This document shows positions 15,422 to 24,273 of a stretch of 64,000 nucleotides of DNA, piece after piece. Below the pieces are notes generated by a model. It was not told the origin of the DNA and did not search any database. It was given only the letters and a program-made list of their open reading frames with translations. Every line of letters begins with the position of its first letter. Position 1 is the stretch's first letter. The stretch spans positions 1 through 64,000 of the forward strand of contig JAKATL010000005.1 of assembly GCA_021827985.1 (NCBI GenBank). Direction: 5' to 3'. The stretch comes from a bacterium. GTDB lineage: Bacteria; Chloroflexota; Dormibacteria; Aeolococcales; Bog-877. Made by a program: the position numbers and the translations under genes.

Positions 15422-17158
15422 ATGAACCTCGTGCGGCTGATGCGGAGCGCCTTGGCCCCGTACCGCCGCCAGGTCGCCGTGGTGGTGCTGCTGACCGCCC
15501 TGCAGACGGCGGTGGGGCTCTACCTGCCCAACCTGACCGCCAACATCATCAACAACGGCATCGCCAAGGGGGACGTGGGCTACATCTGGGGCACCGGCGC
15601 CGTGATGCTCGGCCTCACCCTGGTCCAGGGGACGGTGGCGGTCATCGCCGTGTACTTCGCCTCCAGGGTCTCGATGGGCGTGGGCCGGGACCTCAGGGAT
15701 GCCATCTTCAGCCGGGTGATGGCCTTCTCGGCCCGGGAGATGAACCGCTTCGGCACCCCCTCGCTGATCACCCGCAACACCAATGACGTCCAGCAGATCC
15801 AGATCTTCCTGCAGATGGCCCTGACCCTCATGGTGGGGGCCCCGATCATGATGGTCGGGGGGATCTTCATGGCCCTCAGTGAGGATGTCCGCCTCTCGCT
15901 GGTCCTGGTGGTGGCGGTGCCGCTGATGGCGGTCGTGATCTCCCTCATGCTGTCGCGGGCGGTCCCGCTCTTCCAGGCGATGCAGGTGAAGATCGACCGC
16001 ATCAACCAGGTGCTGCGAGAGCAGGTCACCGGGGTGAGGGTGATCCGGGCCTTCGTCCGCAATGACTTCGAGAGCCAGCGCTTCTCGGCGGCCAACACCG
16101 ACCTCACCTCCACCGGCCTGCGGGTCAACCGGATCTTCGTTTTGGCCCTGCCCGCCCTCATGGGGATCATGAACCTGACCAGCGTCGCGGTCCTCTGGTT
16201 CGGGGGAGGGCTGATCGGCAGCGGCCAGATGCCCATCGGGAACCTGACCGCCTTCCTCGCCTACATCCTGCAGATCCTGATGTCGGTGCTCATGGCCGTG
16301 ATGATGGTGATCCTGGTGCCCCGGGCCCAGGCCAGCGCCGACCGGGTTCGCGAGGTGGTGTCGACCGAGCCCAGTCTCGCCTCCCCGGAGACCCCCAGGT
16401 CCCCTGGGGCGCGCAAGGGTGAGGTGGCCCTCCGGCAGGTGTCCTTCGCCTACCCCGGAGGGGAGGCATCTGTCCTCTCCGGACTGGACCTGGAGTTCCT
16501 TCCGGGCCGGACCACGGCGATCATCGGGGGCACCGGATCGGGCAAGTCGACCCTCCTGGGATTGGTCGCGCGCTTCTACGACCCCACCTCCGGCCGGGTG
16601 CTGGTGGACGGAGTGGACGTGCGGGAGCAGCCCCTCGAGGAGTTCTGGCAGGGGATCGGGCTGGTGCCCCAGCAGGCCTACCTCTTCTCCGGAACGGTGG
16701 GCGACAACCTGCGCTTTGCCCGAGAGTCGGCCACCGAAGCAGATCTCTGGCGGGCGCTGGAGGTGGCCCAGGCACGGGACTTCGTGGCCGCCATGCCCGG
16801 TCAGCTGGACTACCTCATCGACCAGGGAGGCACCAATGTCTCGGGAGGGCAGCGGCAGCGGCTCTCGATCGCCCGGGCGCTGGTGCGCCGCCCGCAGATC
16901 TACCTCTTCGACGACTGCTTCTCGGCGCTGGACGCGGCCACCGACGCCCGTCTGCGGGCGGCGCTGCGCGAGGAGACCGCGGAGAGCACGGTGGTGATCG
17001 TGGCCCAGCGCGTGAGCACGATCCTGGATGCCGACCGGATCGTGGTCCTGGACGCCGGGGAGGTGGTGGGGGTCGGACGCCACCGGGAGCTTCTCGGCAC
17101 CTGCCCCGCCTACCGGGAGATCGTGACCTCCCAGCTGGGAGAGGAGGCCGCCGCATGA
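15422..17158 (+). CDS. ABC exporter half, degenerate-site subunit
   Basis: A 578-residue half-transporter: six transmembrane segments (residues 1 to about 320), then an ATPase domain with Walker A GGTGSGKST, signature VSGGQRQR and Walker B IYLFDDCFSALD. The residue after the Walker B Asp is Asp, not the catalytic Glu, and the switch position reads VAQRVST with Gln instead of His. This is the pattern of the degenerate subunit in heterodimeric exporters such as TM287/288 and BmrCD. Its gene overlaps the partner's by 4 nt (ATGA). The pair probably exports drugs, lipids or peptides across the cytoplasmic membrane; the substrate is unknown. Confidence 0.92.
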   Translation: MNLVRLMRSALAPYRRQVAVVVLLTALQTAVGLYLPNLTANIINNGIAKGDVGYIWGTGAVMLGLTLVQGTVAVIAVYFASRVSMGVGRDLRDAIFSRVMAFSAREMNRFGTPSLITRNTNDVQQIQIFLQMALTLMVGAPIMMVGGIFMALSEDVRLSLVLVVAVPLMAVVISLMLSRAVPLFQAMQVKIDRINQVLREQVTGVRVIRAFVRNDFESQRFSAANTDLTSTGLRVNRIFVLALPALMGIMNLTSVAVLWFGGGLIGSGQMPIGNLTAFLAYILQILMSVLMAVMMVILVPRAQASADRVREVVSTEPSLASPETPRSPGARKGEVALRQVSFAYPGGEASVLSGLDLEFLPGRTTAIIGGTGSGKSTLLGLVARFYDPTSGRVLVDGVDVREQPLEEFWQGIGLVPQQAYLFSGTVGDNLRFARESATEADLWRALEVAQARDFVAAMPGQLDYLIDQGGTNVSGGQRQRLSIARALVRRPQIYLFDDCFSALDAATDARLRAALREETAESTVVIVAQRVSTILDADRIVVLDAGEVVGVGRHRELLGTCPAYREIVTSQLGEEAAA

Positions 17159-19101
17159 TGCGGGGGCCGGGCGGCGGGCCAAGGGGGGCCGGGCCTCGAG
17201 GGATGATGATGCCAGGCCCGCCGCAGAGTGCCAGGGACCTGAGGGCCACCCTCCGCCAGCTGATGGCTCGCCTGCGCCCCGAGGCGCTGGCCATCTTGCT
17301 GGCCACCGTCCTCACCTCGGCCGGGGTGGCGCTGGTGGTGATCGCACCCCGGATTATCGGCAGCGCCACCAACGTCATCTTCGACGGCGTGCTGGGCAAG
17401 GAGCTCCCCAAGGGGATGACCCTGCACCAGGCCGAGGCCTACCTCAAAACCCACGGCCACAGCCAGATCGCCCAGCTCCTCCAGGGGACCTCCGCCGTGC
17501 CCGGCCGGGGAATCGACCTGAACGAGCTGGGGATGCTGCTGGGCCTGACCGCCCTCCTGTACCTGGCCGGGGCGGCCTTCTCCTGGGGCCAGGGGTACAT
17601 CATGGCCGGGGTGGCCCAAAGGACCATCTTCGGGATGCGTCGGGACGTCGAGGCCAAGTTGACCAGGCTGCCGCTCCGCTACTTCGACAGCCACCCCCAC
17701 GGCGACGTCCTCAGCCGGGTCACCAATGACATCGACAACCTGACCACCACCATCCAGCAGGGGCTGGGCCAGCTGCTGACCTCGATCCTCACCATCCTGG
17801 GAGTGCTGGCGATGATGCTGCTACTCAGCCCGCTCCTGGCCGCGGTGTCGCTGATCACCGTGCCCCTCTCCCTGGGCGCCACCCTGCTGATCGCCCGCCG
17901 CTCCCAGGTCCACTTCGGCCGCCAGTGGGAGCGCACCGGGACCGTCAACGCGCTGGTGGAGCAGACCCACACCGGGCACGCGCTGGTCCAGGTGTTCGGG
18001 CGCAGCCGCAGCACGCTGGAGGAGTTCTCCCGCCAGAACCAGGCGCTCTACGAGCCCAGCTTCCGCGCCCAGTTCCTCTCGGGGATCATCCAGCCGACCA
18101 TGTTCTTCCTGGCCAACCTCAACTACGTGGCGATCGCCGCGGTGGGGGGCTACCGGGTGGTCACCGGATCGATGTCGCTGGGCGACATCCAGGCCTTCAT
18201 CCAGTACTCGCGGCAGTTCACCAACCCCATCAGCCAGATCGCCAGCCAGATGAACATGCTGCAGTCCGGCCTGGCCTCGGCGGAGCGGGTCTTCGAGTTC
18301 CTCGCCGCCGAGGAGGAGGCGCCTGCCACCGACACCGTGGCGGTGCCCGAGGCGCTCGGTCACGTGCTCCTGGACCGGGTGGGTTTCCGCTACCAGCCCG
18401 ACCGGCCGCTGATCGAGGATTTCACCCTGGAGGTCCAGCCGGGGGAGACCGTGGCCATCGTGGGACCGACCGGGGCCGGCAAGACCACGGTGGTGAACCT
18501 CCTCATGCGCTTTTACGAGATCGACTCCGGGCACATCTATCTGGACGGGGTGGACTCGGCCCGCCTGGCGCGGGACTCGGTCCGCCGGCGTTTCGGCATG
18601 GTCCTCCAGGACACCTGGCTATTCGCCGGCACCATCCTCGAGAACATCGCCTACGGCTGCGAGGGTGCCAGCCGGGAGGAGGTGATCGCGGCCGCCCGGG
18701 CCGCCTTCGTGGACCACTTCGTGCGCACCCTCCCGGGCGGCTACGACACCCTCCTGGATGCGGACGCCACCAACATCTCCGCCGGCCAGCGCCAGCTGCT
18801 GACCATCGCCAGGGCCTTCCTGGCCGATCCTCCCATCCTGATCCTGGACGAGGCCACCAGCAGCGTCGACACCCGTACCGAGGTTCTGATCCAGGAGGCG
18901 ATGGCCCGGCTGCGCCACGGGCGCACGAGCTTCGTCATCGCCCACCGGCTCTCCACCATCCGCAACGCCGACACCATCGTGGTCATGGCCGAGGGGCGGA
19001 TCGTCGAGCAGGGCTCGCACCGGGAGCTGATGGCCCGCCCAGGCGTCTACCGCGACCTCTACGAGAGCCAGTTCGGAGGGGCGCTGGAGCTGGCCGGATA
19101 G
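17155..19101 (+). CDS. ABC exporter half, catalytic-site subunit
   Basis: A 648-residue half-transporter with an N-terminal Gly/Pro/Met-rich tail (residues 1-25), a long first extracytoplasmic loop (about residues 75-125), six membrane segments and an ATPase domain. Walker A is GPTGAGKTT, Walker B LILDEATSSVD with the catalytic Glu, and the switch His is present in IAHRLST. Its signature motif is atypical, ISAGQRQ instead of LSGGQ. The combination is complementary to the upstream subunit: the site formed by the first subunit's Walker motifs and this SAGQ signature would be inactive, and the other composite site active. A heterodimer is therefore strongly suggested. Confidence 0.92.
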   Translation: MMRGPGGGPRGAGPRGMMMPGPPQSARDLRATLRQLMARLRPEALAILLATVLTSAGVALVVIAPRIIGSATNVIFDGVLGKELPKGMTLHQAEAYLKTHGHSQIAQLLQGTSAVPGRGIDLNELGMLLGLTALLYLAGAAFSWGQGYIMAGVAQRTIFGMRRDVEAKLTRLPLRYFDSHPHGDVLSRVTNDIDNLTTTIQQGLGQLLTSILTILGVLAMMLLLSPLLAAVSLITVPLSLGATLLIARRSQVHFGRQWERTGTVNALVEQTHTGHALVQVFGRSRSTLEEFSRQNQALYEPSFRAQFLSGIIQPTMFFLANLNYVAIAAVGGYRVVTGSMSLGDIQAFIQYSRQFTNPISQIASQMNMLQSGLASAERVFEFLAAEEEAPATDTVAVPEALGHVLLDRVGFRYQPDRPLIEDFTLEVQPGETVAIVGPTGAGKTTVVNLLMRFYEIDSGHIYLDGVDSARLARDSVRRRFGMVLQDTWLFAGTILENIAYGCEGASREEVIAAARAAFVDHFVRTLPGGYDTLLDADATNISAGQRQLLTIARAFLADPPILILDEATSSVDTRTEVLIQEAMARLRHGRTSFVIAHRLSTIRNADTIVVMAEGRIVEQGSHRELMARPGVYRDLYESQFGGALELAG

Positions 19102-19131
19102 CGGTTCCCACCCGATGGCGGGGGCCCGGGG

Positions 19132-20466
19132 ATGGTTGACAGACCGCAGCGCACGCGCCAGCCTTCCCCCATGAGCGTCGCCCAGACCGCATCCCGGTTC
19201 ACGGTGCGCTTCTCCGCTGCCCGGCTGCTCGCCCTATCCGCCTACTGGCTGGCGATCAACTACCTCTGGCAGGGTATGGGGGCGCTGATCCTGCCCCGTC
19301 TCATCATCCAGCTGGTCCCGGCCGCCCACCGAGGGCTGGCCCTGGGGGCGGTGTCGGTCTCGGGGGCGGTGCTGGCGATCCTGGTCCAGCCGGCGGCGGG
19401 CGCCCTCTCGGACGGCTGCCGGGTCCGCTGGGGTCGGCGCAAGCCCTACATCCTGGCGGGCACCGTGGGCGACCTCCTCTGCCTCCTCGGCCTGGCCCTG
19501 GCCGGGAGCTACGCCGCCCTCCTCATCCCCTACTGTGCCCTCCAGATCTGCTCGAACACGGCGGAGGGCGCCTACCAGGGGCTGCTCCCGGACCAGGTGC
19601 CCGGAGACCAGCGGGGCCGGGCCGCCGGCTACTACGGGATGGCCGTCTTCGTGGGAACCGCCCTCGGCTTCCTCCTCACCGGCCAGCTGATCGCCCTAGG
19701 GCATGTCCAGCTCGCCCTGGCCAGCGCCGGTCTGGTCCTGGTGCTCGCCCTCGCCGTGACGCTGTGGTTGGTGCCCGATTCCCCCGCCCGGCAGCCACTC
19801 GCCAGCCGCCGCCGGGCTCTACTCGGCATCTTCAGCTTCCGCCCCCGGAAGGACCCGGACTTCACCTGGCTCCTGGGTTCCCGCCTGCTGGCCCTCATGG
19901 GCATCGCCGGCCTCACCGACTTCGCCCTGCTGTACATCAAGGCCTACTACTTCCCGGGATCAGGTAGTGCGGTCGCCGACCGCGCCTCGGGCGCCACCTC
20001 GGTCCTGCTGGCCGTGGTGGTGGTGCTGGCGATCGTGGTGACCCTGCCGGCCGCCCGCTTCTCCCAGCGGGTCGGCCGGCGCGTCGTGGTCCGCGCCGCC
20101 TGCTGGGTGGGCGCCGTGGGGACCGCGGGCCTTATCTTGGCCAACTCGCTGCCGGAGGTCTACCTCCTGGGGGCGCTGGTGGGCTCGGCCTTCGGCATGC
20201 TCCTCTCGGTCGACTGGGCATTCGTGGCTGACCTGGTGCCGGAGGGCTCGGCGGGGCGCTACATGGGCATCTCCAACCTGGCCACGGCCGGGGCGGGGAT
20301 CCTGGCCACCGCCATCGCCGGGCCCCTCCTCGACTACGGCAACGGCCTGCGCCACAACCTGGGCTTCCCCCTGATCTTCGGCTTCTTCGCCCTGGCGCTG
20401 GTCCTGGGCGGGTGGCTGGTGTTCCGGGTGCGCCCCCCGCAGGAGAGGGGCGAGCCCTCACCCTGA
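19132..20466 (+). CDS. MFS transporter
   Basis: A 444-residue major facilitator protein with 12 predicted membrane segments. Family cues are DGCRVRWGRRKPYI in the loop between helices 2 and 3 (as in the sugar:cation and SLC45-like groups) and paired GAxxG helices in the second half. There is an alternative ATG at 19171 that removes a basic, Pro-rich leader and may be the real start. It begins 30 nt after the ABC exporter operon on the same strand and may be co-transcribed. Substrate not predictable; a sugar or drug is plausible. Confidence 0.82.
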   Translation: MVDRPQRTRQPSPMSVAQTASRFTVRFSAARLLALSAYWLAINYLWQGMGALILPRLIIQLVPAAHRGLALGAVSVSGAVLAILVQPAAGALSDGCRVRWGRRKPYILAGTVGDLLCLLGLALAGSYAALLIPYCALQICSNTAEGAYQGLLPDQVPGDQRGRAAGYYGMAVFVGTALGFLLTGQLIALGHVQLALASAGLVLVLALAVTLWLVPDSPARQPLASRRRALLGIFSFRPRKDPDFTWLLGSRLLALMGIAGLTDFALLYIKAYYFPGSGSAVADRASGATSVLLAVVVVLAIVVTLPAARFSQRVGRRVVVRAACWVGAVGTAGLILANSLPEVYLLGALVGSAFGMLLSVDWAFVADLVPEGSAGRYMGISNLATAGAGILATAIAGPLLDYGNGLRHNLGFPLIFGFFALALVLGGWLVFRVRPPQERGEPSP

Positions 20467-20537
20467 CGTCGGGGCTGGCGGCCACCCGTCCCCCTCTGGG
20501 ATCATCGCGGTGCCGTCAGCACCTCAGGAGGCCAAAC

Positions 20538-21113
20538 TTGCTGCTCCAGAACACCCTCAAGCTCCCTATCGCCCCGGACGTTCTGGTTCCCCTGCTGGAG
20601 GACCTGGAGAGGATCGCCCCCTGTCTGCCGGGGGCATCCATCCAGGAACGGGTGGATGACCGCACCTACAAGGGCCGGGTCACGGTCAAGGTGGGCCCGG
20701 TCACCGTGAAGTACGACGGGGTGATGACCGTGCTCGAGGTGGACCGGGCCGCCCGGCGGCTGGTCATGCGCGGTGAGGGGCGCGACCCCCAGGGCGCGGG
20801 AAACGCCTCCGCCACGATCACCATGACGGTGACTGAGGACGGTGAGGGTGGCTCGGTGGGCAGCATCGAGTCCGACGTGGCCATCACCGGGAGGGTGGCC
20901 CAGTTCGGCAGAGGGCTCATGCAGGATGTCGCGGACCGCCTCCTCTCCCAGTTCGCCACCTGCCTGGAGCAGTCCCTGGCGCAGGAGTCGAGACCCGAGG
21001 CGCCGGAGGGCCCCCCTCTACCCCAGCCGACGCCCCGGGAGAGCTCGGTGGGCGCCTTCGGCCTGCTGCTGGGCGTTCTCTGGAGGCGGATCCGCCGGCT
21101 GCTGGGCGGCTGA
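20538..21113 (+). CDS. CoxG-family SRPBCC protein
   Basis: A 191-residue START/SRPBCC-fold protein resembling the carbon monoxide dehydrogenase accessory protein CoxG: LPGASIQE near residue 30, YKGRVTVKVGPVTVKYDG, the GEGRDPQGAGNASATI stretch, GRVAQFGRGLMQDVADRL, and a hydrophobic, arginine-rich C-terminus (LLLGVLWRRIRRLLGG) suited to membrane association. CoxG proteins link molybdenum hydroxylases to the membrane respiratory chain. The start is TTG at 20538, placed after AGGAGG with about 7 nt spacing. No coxSML genes are in the window, but Mo-cofactor genes 8 kb away fit the same enzyme class. Confidence 0.85.
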   Translation: MLLQNTLKLPIAPDVLVPLLEDLERIAPCLPGASIQERVDDRTYKGRVTVKVGPVTVKYDGVMTVLEVDRAARRLVMRGEGRDPQGAGNASATITMTVTEDGEGGSVGSIESDVAITGRVAQFGRGLMQDVADRLLSQFATCLEQSLAQESRPEAPEGPPLPQPTPRESSVGAFGLLLGVLWRRIRRLLGG

Positions 21114-21181
21114 CGGCCCCGAGGCGGCACGCGGCGACGGTTCGCCTTAACCGCCCCGGGGACCAGCCGCCTCCCGGTGGG

Positions 21182-22192
21182 TCAGCCCTCCGGGGCCCCT
21201 CCCGATCCGTGGACTCTCTTGTGGGCTAGAACGGAGAGCAGCTCGGTGAGGCAGCGGTTGGCGTTCTGGGCGGTCAGCTCGGCCGGGTCGTTGGCGGGCG
21301 CCACCTCCACCACATCCATGGCCACCACGGTGGTGGAGAGAGCCACCTGGCGGATGGCGCGCAGGAGGTCGGCCGGGCTCATACCGCCCGGCTCGGGGGT
21401 CCCCGTGCCCGGCGCGAACCCCGGGTCCAGCACGTCGATGTCGACGGAGATGTAGATCAGCTCCGGCCCGTCCAGCGCCTCCGCCACCGCCCGGCGCATC
21501 ACCTCCGCGATTCCGTCCTCCCAGACCTCCTCCATCAGGTGCCAGCGCATCCCCTGCCCGCGCATCCAATCGAAGACGTCCCTGGGGGGCCAGTAGCCCC
21601 GGAGCCCCACCTGGACGAAGTTGCGCCCCGGGACGGCTCCGGACTCCACCAGCCGGCGCATCGGGGTGCCGTGGGAGAGCGGGTTGCCGAAGCTCTCGGC
21701 GGCGGTATCGGCATGGGCGTCGAAGTGGACTATCCCCAGCCTGCCCCGCCCCACCGCGTCGGCCACCGCGGTGGCCGAGGGCAGGGTAATGGAGTGGTCG
21801 CCCCCCAGCACCAGGGGCACAATCCCCCGGCTGGCGACCTCAGAGACCCGCCGGCGGATGGCCTCGTGGGAGGCGTGCACGTCCCCCGGAGGGCAGACGG
21901 CATCCCCATAGTCCACCACGGTGAGGTCGGTGAAGGGGGAGACCTCCAGGTCCAGATGCCACTCCGGTGTCTGGTAGTTGGCCACCCGGATGGCCCGAGG
22001 GCCGAAGCGGGCACCCGGCCGGTAGGTGGTGGAATCGTCGTACGGAGCGCCGATCACGGCGGCATCCGGCCGCCAGCTGTCCAGCTCCTCTTCCTCGGTG
22101 ATCCCCACCACCTTGGAGAAGGTCGCGGGGCCGAGATAGGCTGGTCCGTCCATCTGTGCCCTCAGGGAGGGCGGGATCTCAGGCCTTCGCAT
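21182..22192 (-). CDS. ureohydrolase (agmatinase/arginase family)
   Basis: A 336-residue ureohydrolase with the dinuclear-metal motifs GGDHSITLP, HFDAHADT, a SHGTPM segment, SVDIDVLDPGFAPGTGTPEPGG and MDVVEVAPANDP. Such enzymes hydrolyse a guanidino group to urea plus amine; agmatine (giving putrescine) is the default guess, but guanidinobutyrate, guanidinopropionate or guanidine hydrolases share the motifs. The start at 22192 is set by AGGAGG 6 nt upstream; an upstream in-frame extension is unlikely. A leader of about 70 nt with a -10-like GATAAT and a strong palindrome precedes it, and a MarR regulator gene lies just upstream on the same strand. Confidence 0.9.
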   Translation of the reverse strand: MRRPEIPPSLRAQMDGPAYLGPATFSKVVGITEEEELDSWRPDAAVIGAPYDDSTTYRPGARFGPRAIRVANYQTPEWHLDLEVSPFTDLTVVDYGDAVCPPGDVHASHEAIRRRVSEVASRGIVPLVLGGDHSITLPSATAVADAVGRGRLGIVHFDAHADTAAESFGNPLSHGTPMRRLVESGAVPGRNFVQVGLRGYWPPRDVFDWMRGQGMRWHLMEEVWEDGIAEVMRRAVAEALDGPELIYISVDIDVLDPGFAPGTGTPEPGGMSPADLLRAIRQVALSTTVVAMDVVEVAPANDPAELTAQNANRCLTELLSVLAHKRVHGSGGAPEG

Positions 22193-22249
22193 GAATCCCC
22201 TCCTGTCGCGGTGCGCGACCAGGGGCACCCTTTGAGGGCGCTGCCCTAT

Positions 22250-22274
22250 GGGGTCGTGACCCCCTGCAATTATC
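22250..22274 (-). promoter_or_regulatory. promoter and GGGTCGTGACCC palindrome before the ureohydrolase
   Basis: On the minus strand a GATAAT hexamer (22274-22269) could be the -10 box. It is followed at the expected start site by the palindrome GGGGTCGTGACCCC (22250-22263). The half-site GGGTC and the position just after the -10 box match the element ahead of the ABC exporter operon. The adjacent MarR-family protein is a candidate binder. No good -35 box is evident. Confidence 0.35.
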
Positions 22275-22297
22275 GGAGGCCGTGACCGGTCCGGCCC

Positions 22298-22813
22298 TCA
22301 GGCGATCTCGGTTGGGGGGAGCGTCTCCACGCTCACCCGCCCCTCCAGCCCCAGGTACACGGACATGATCCGCTCCAGGAGTCCCTCGAAGGCCCGGGGG
22401 TCCCACCCCTCCACCAGCTCGTGGAGCCGCCGCTGGTGCTCCTCGGCGATGGCGGCCAGCACCCGCCAACCCCGGGAGGTGAGGCGGAGGGTCACGCGCC
22501 TCCGGTCGGGCCCCTGTCGGTCTCGGGCAACCAGCCCCTGGGCCACCAGCTGGCGGGTGAGCACCGAGGTGTGGGCAGAGCTGGAGCTGAGGTTGTCCAC
22601 CAGCTCGTGCTCCCACATCCCCTGGGGCCCGGCACCTCCCAGCACCAGCACCGCGTGGTAACCCATCGGGGAGAGGCCGTGGTCGGCCACGCTGGCGTCG
22701 AGGGCGGTGAGCGCCCGACGAAAGAAATAGCGCAGCTGGCTGCGGAAGGCAAGCTGCTCCAAGAGGGCCGGGCTGGGCGAGAAGGGCTCGTCGCCCTCCG
22801 GATCTGGGTCCAC
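22298..22813 (-). CDS. MarR-family transcriptional regulator
   Basis: A 171-residue winged-helix protein. The recognition region MWEHELVDNLSSSSAHTSVLTRQLVAQGLVAR and the wing DRRRVTLRLTSRGW are typical of MarR, with flanking helices for dimerisation (residues 15-45 and 125-160). The GTG start lies 5 nt after the stop of the upstream L,D-transpeptidase gene, so they may share a transcript. The downstream ureohydrolase gene, separated by a promoter-like gap with a palindrome, is its likely target. No ligand can be inferred. Confidence 0.87.
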   Translation of the reverse strand: MDPDPEGDEPFSPSPALLEQLAFRSQLRYFFRRALTALDASVADHGLSPMGYHAVLVLGGAGPQGMWEHELVDNLSSSSAHTSVLTRQLVAQGLVARDRQGPDRRRVTLRLTSRGWRVLAAIAEEHQRRLHELVEGWDPRAFEGLLERIMSVYLGLEGRVSVETLPPTEIA

Positions 22814-22818
22814 CGCCG

Positions 22819-24186
22819 TCAGTTGGTGATCACGACCGGGGTGCCCATGGGGGTCCAGGAGTAGGCCCAGGCCATCACCGCTCCGGGGGTCTGGACGCAG
22901 CCGTGGCTGGCGGCGGGGATCTCGTTCTCACTTCCCGGCCCGTACTGGTCGGTGGGCTCCCAGGGGGCGTCGTGGATGTAGTAGCCGCCCTGGTCGAACT
23001 CCATCACCCAGTTCACAGGGCTCGTGGGGTACCAGAAGGGGGACCCCGGCGGCCAGGGGGAGATGAAGACATAGGGCGACTGCTTGTCGAAGATGTGGAA
23101 GGTCCCAGTCGGGGTCCGGAGGAGAGGCCGACCGGTGGTCACCGGGGTGGCGTTCACCGCGCAACCGTTGTCGTAGAAGACCATCTCCTGTAGGGAGAGG
23201 GAGATGTAGATGGACTTGCCCGGCAGGCTGGTGTGACCGCAGGAGTCTGCGGACAGGCTCTGCTGGGCGGCAGACTGCAGGGAGTCGAGGGTCGTCTGCA
23301 CCGCGACCAGCTGGGAAGCCGTCTCCGCCGCGGTGAACACCGGCTGCTCAGCCTGGTACTGAGAGAGGTACCCGCTGGAGCCCGGGGTCTGCTCGGCCGC
23401 GGCCTGGTCCACCAAGTCCATCACCGAATGGTTCAGGGACGCCACCTGGTCGTTGAGTCCGATCTCCGCCCGGAGCGCCGTGAGGCTGGCGGTGAGGGCC
23501 GCGCTCTGGCTGCCCCCGGTCCCACCTGCGGCCAGCGCCGCCTTCAACGCCGCGGCATCCGCCGGCACCCCGAGGTTGGAGAGGTTGTCCGCGGAGGCGA
23601 TCGCCACCAGCTCGGCGGCCTGCTGCAGCAGCCCGCCGGGGGCCTGGGCCAGGCTCACGGTGGCAGCGGCCCTGGCCTGGGCGGACTTCACCGCCGATCG
23701 GGCCTGCTGGATCTTCAGGTCCAGCTGGGCCTCCAGGGCCAGCAGCGCCCCAGGGGTGCTGGCAGACTCGAGCTGGGAGGTGAGCTTCTCGGTGTTGGGA
23801 GGGTCGGAGAGCCAGGCGGAATTGTTGGAGACGTAGTTCAGATAGGTTTCGAGGGTGGCGTGGGCGGTGGCCCGGTCGCGCTCCAGGGCGAGGCGGAACA
23901 GGTGGCCGGCCTCCGCCCGCACCTCACCCAGGGCCTGCGACTGCCCCTGGGCGAGGAATGCCGGGTCCCACCACGAAGAGACGTCGATGGCCGAGAGCCT
24001 CTCCTGGAGCTGCTTGGCGTCCTGGGAGGCGAGGCCGAGGCTGGCGTCCCGGCTCACCAGCAGCCTGGTGGACCTCAGCTGGCTGGAGAGGGTATGGCTC
24101 TGGACGTACCCCAGAGAGAGGTCGGCGGCCAGGGCTACCGCCAGCAGCGCTCCCAACCCGCCCCAGGCGAGCCTACTCCGGCGCAT
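22819..24186 (-). CDS. membrane-anchored L,D-transpeptidase (YkuD domain)
   Basis: A 455-residue exported protein. An N-terminal hydrophobic anchor (about residues 8-25) is followed by a long helical, Ala/Gln-rich stalk (residues 30 to about 315) and a C-terminal YkuD catalytic domain. The active-site motif reads SHGCVQTP with the nucleophilic Cys near residue 430, and the partner His is in YYIHDAPWEP. These enzymes make 3-3 crosslinks in peptidoglycan or attach proteins to it on the outer face of the membrane. The long helical stalk is unusual and would hold the catalytic domain away from the membrane. The ATG is followed by basic residues typical of a signal anchor. Confidence 0.92.
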   Translation of the reverse strand: MRRSRLAWGGLGALLAVALAADLSLGYVQSHTLSSQLRSTRLLVSRDASLGLASQDAKQLQERLSAIDVSSWWDPAFLAQGQSQALGEVRAEAGHLFRLALERDRATAHATLETYLNYVSNNSAWLSDPPNTEKLTSQLESASTPGALLALEAQLDLKIQQARSAVKSAQARAAATVSLAQAPGGLLQQAAELVAIASADNLSNLGVPADAAALKAALAAGGTGGSQSAALTASLTALRAEIGLNDQVASLNHSVMDLVDQAAAEQTPGSSGYLSQYQAEQPVFTAAETASQLVAVQTTLDSLQSAAQQSLSADSCGHTSLPGKSIYISLSLQEMVFYDNGCAVNATPVTTGRPLLRTPTGTFHIFDKQSPYVFISPWPPGSPFWYPTSPVNWVMEFDQGGYYIHDAPWEPTDQYGPGSENEIPAASHGCVQTPGAVMAWAYSWTPMGTPVVITN

Positions 24187-24273
24187 CTTCCATCTCCAGC
24201 CCGCGAAGGGGGGCCGCTACATCCACAAGGATAGAACCGGCAGCCGGGCGGGCAGGTAACGCTCCGGTCGCAT

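Noticed and set aside
15326..17182. Leftward 618-codon frame opposite the first ABC subunit
   Set aside because: Highly charged His/Asp/Glu-rich translation typical of the antisense of GC-rich genes; the ABC motifs are decisive.
22193..22297. Leader of the ureohydrolase gene considered as a guanidine-II (mini-ykkC) riboswitch
   Set aside because: The hairpin loop reads CACG rather than ACGR and a second matching ACGR hairpin is absent. The palindrome is better explained as an operator.
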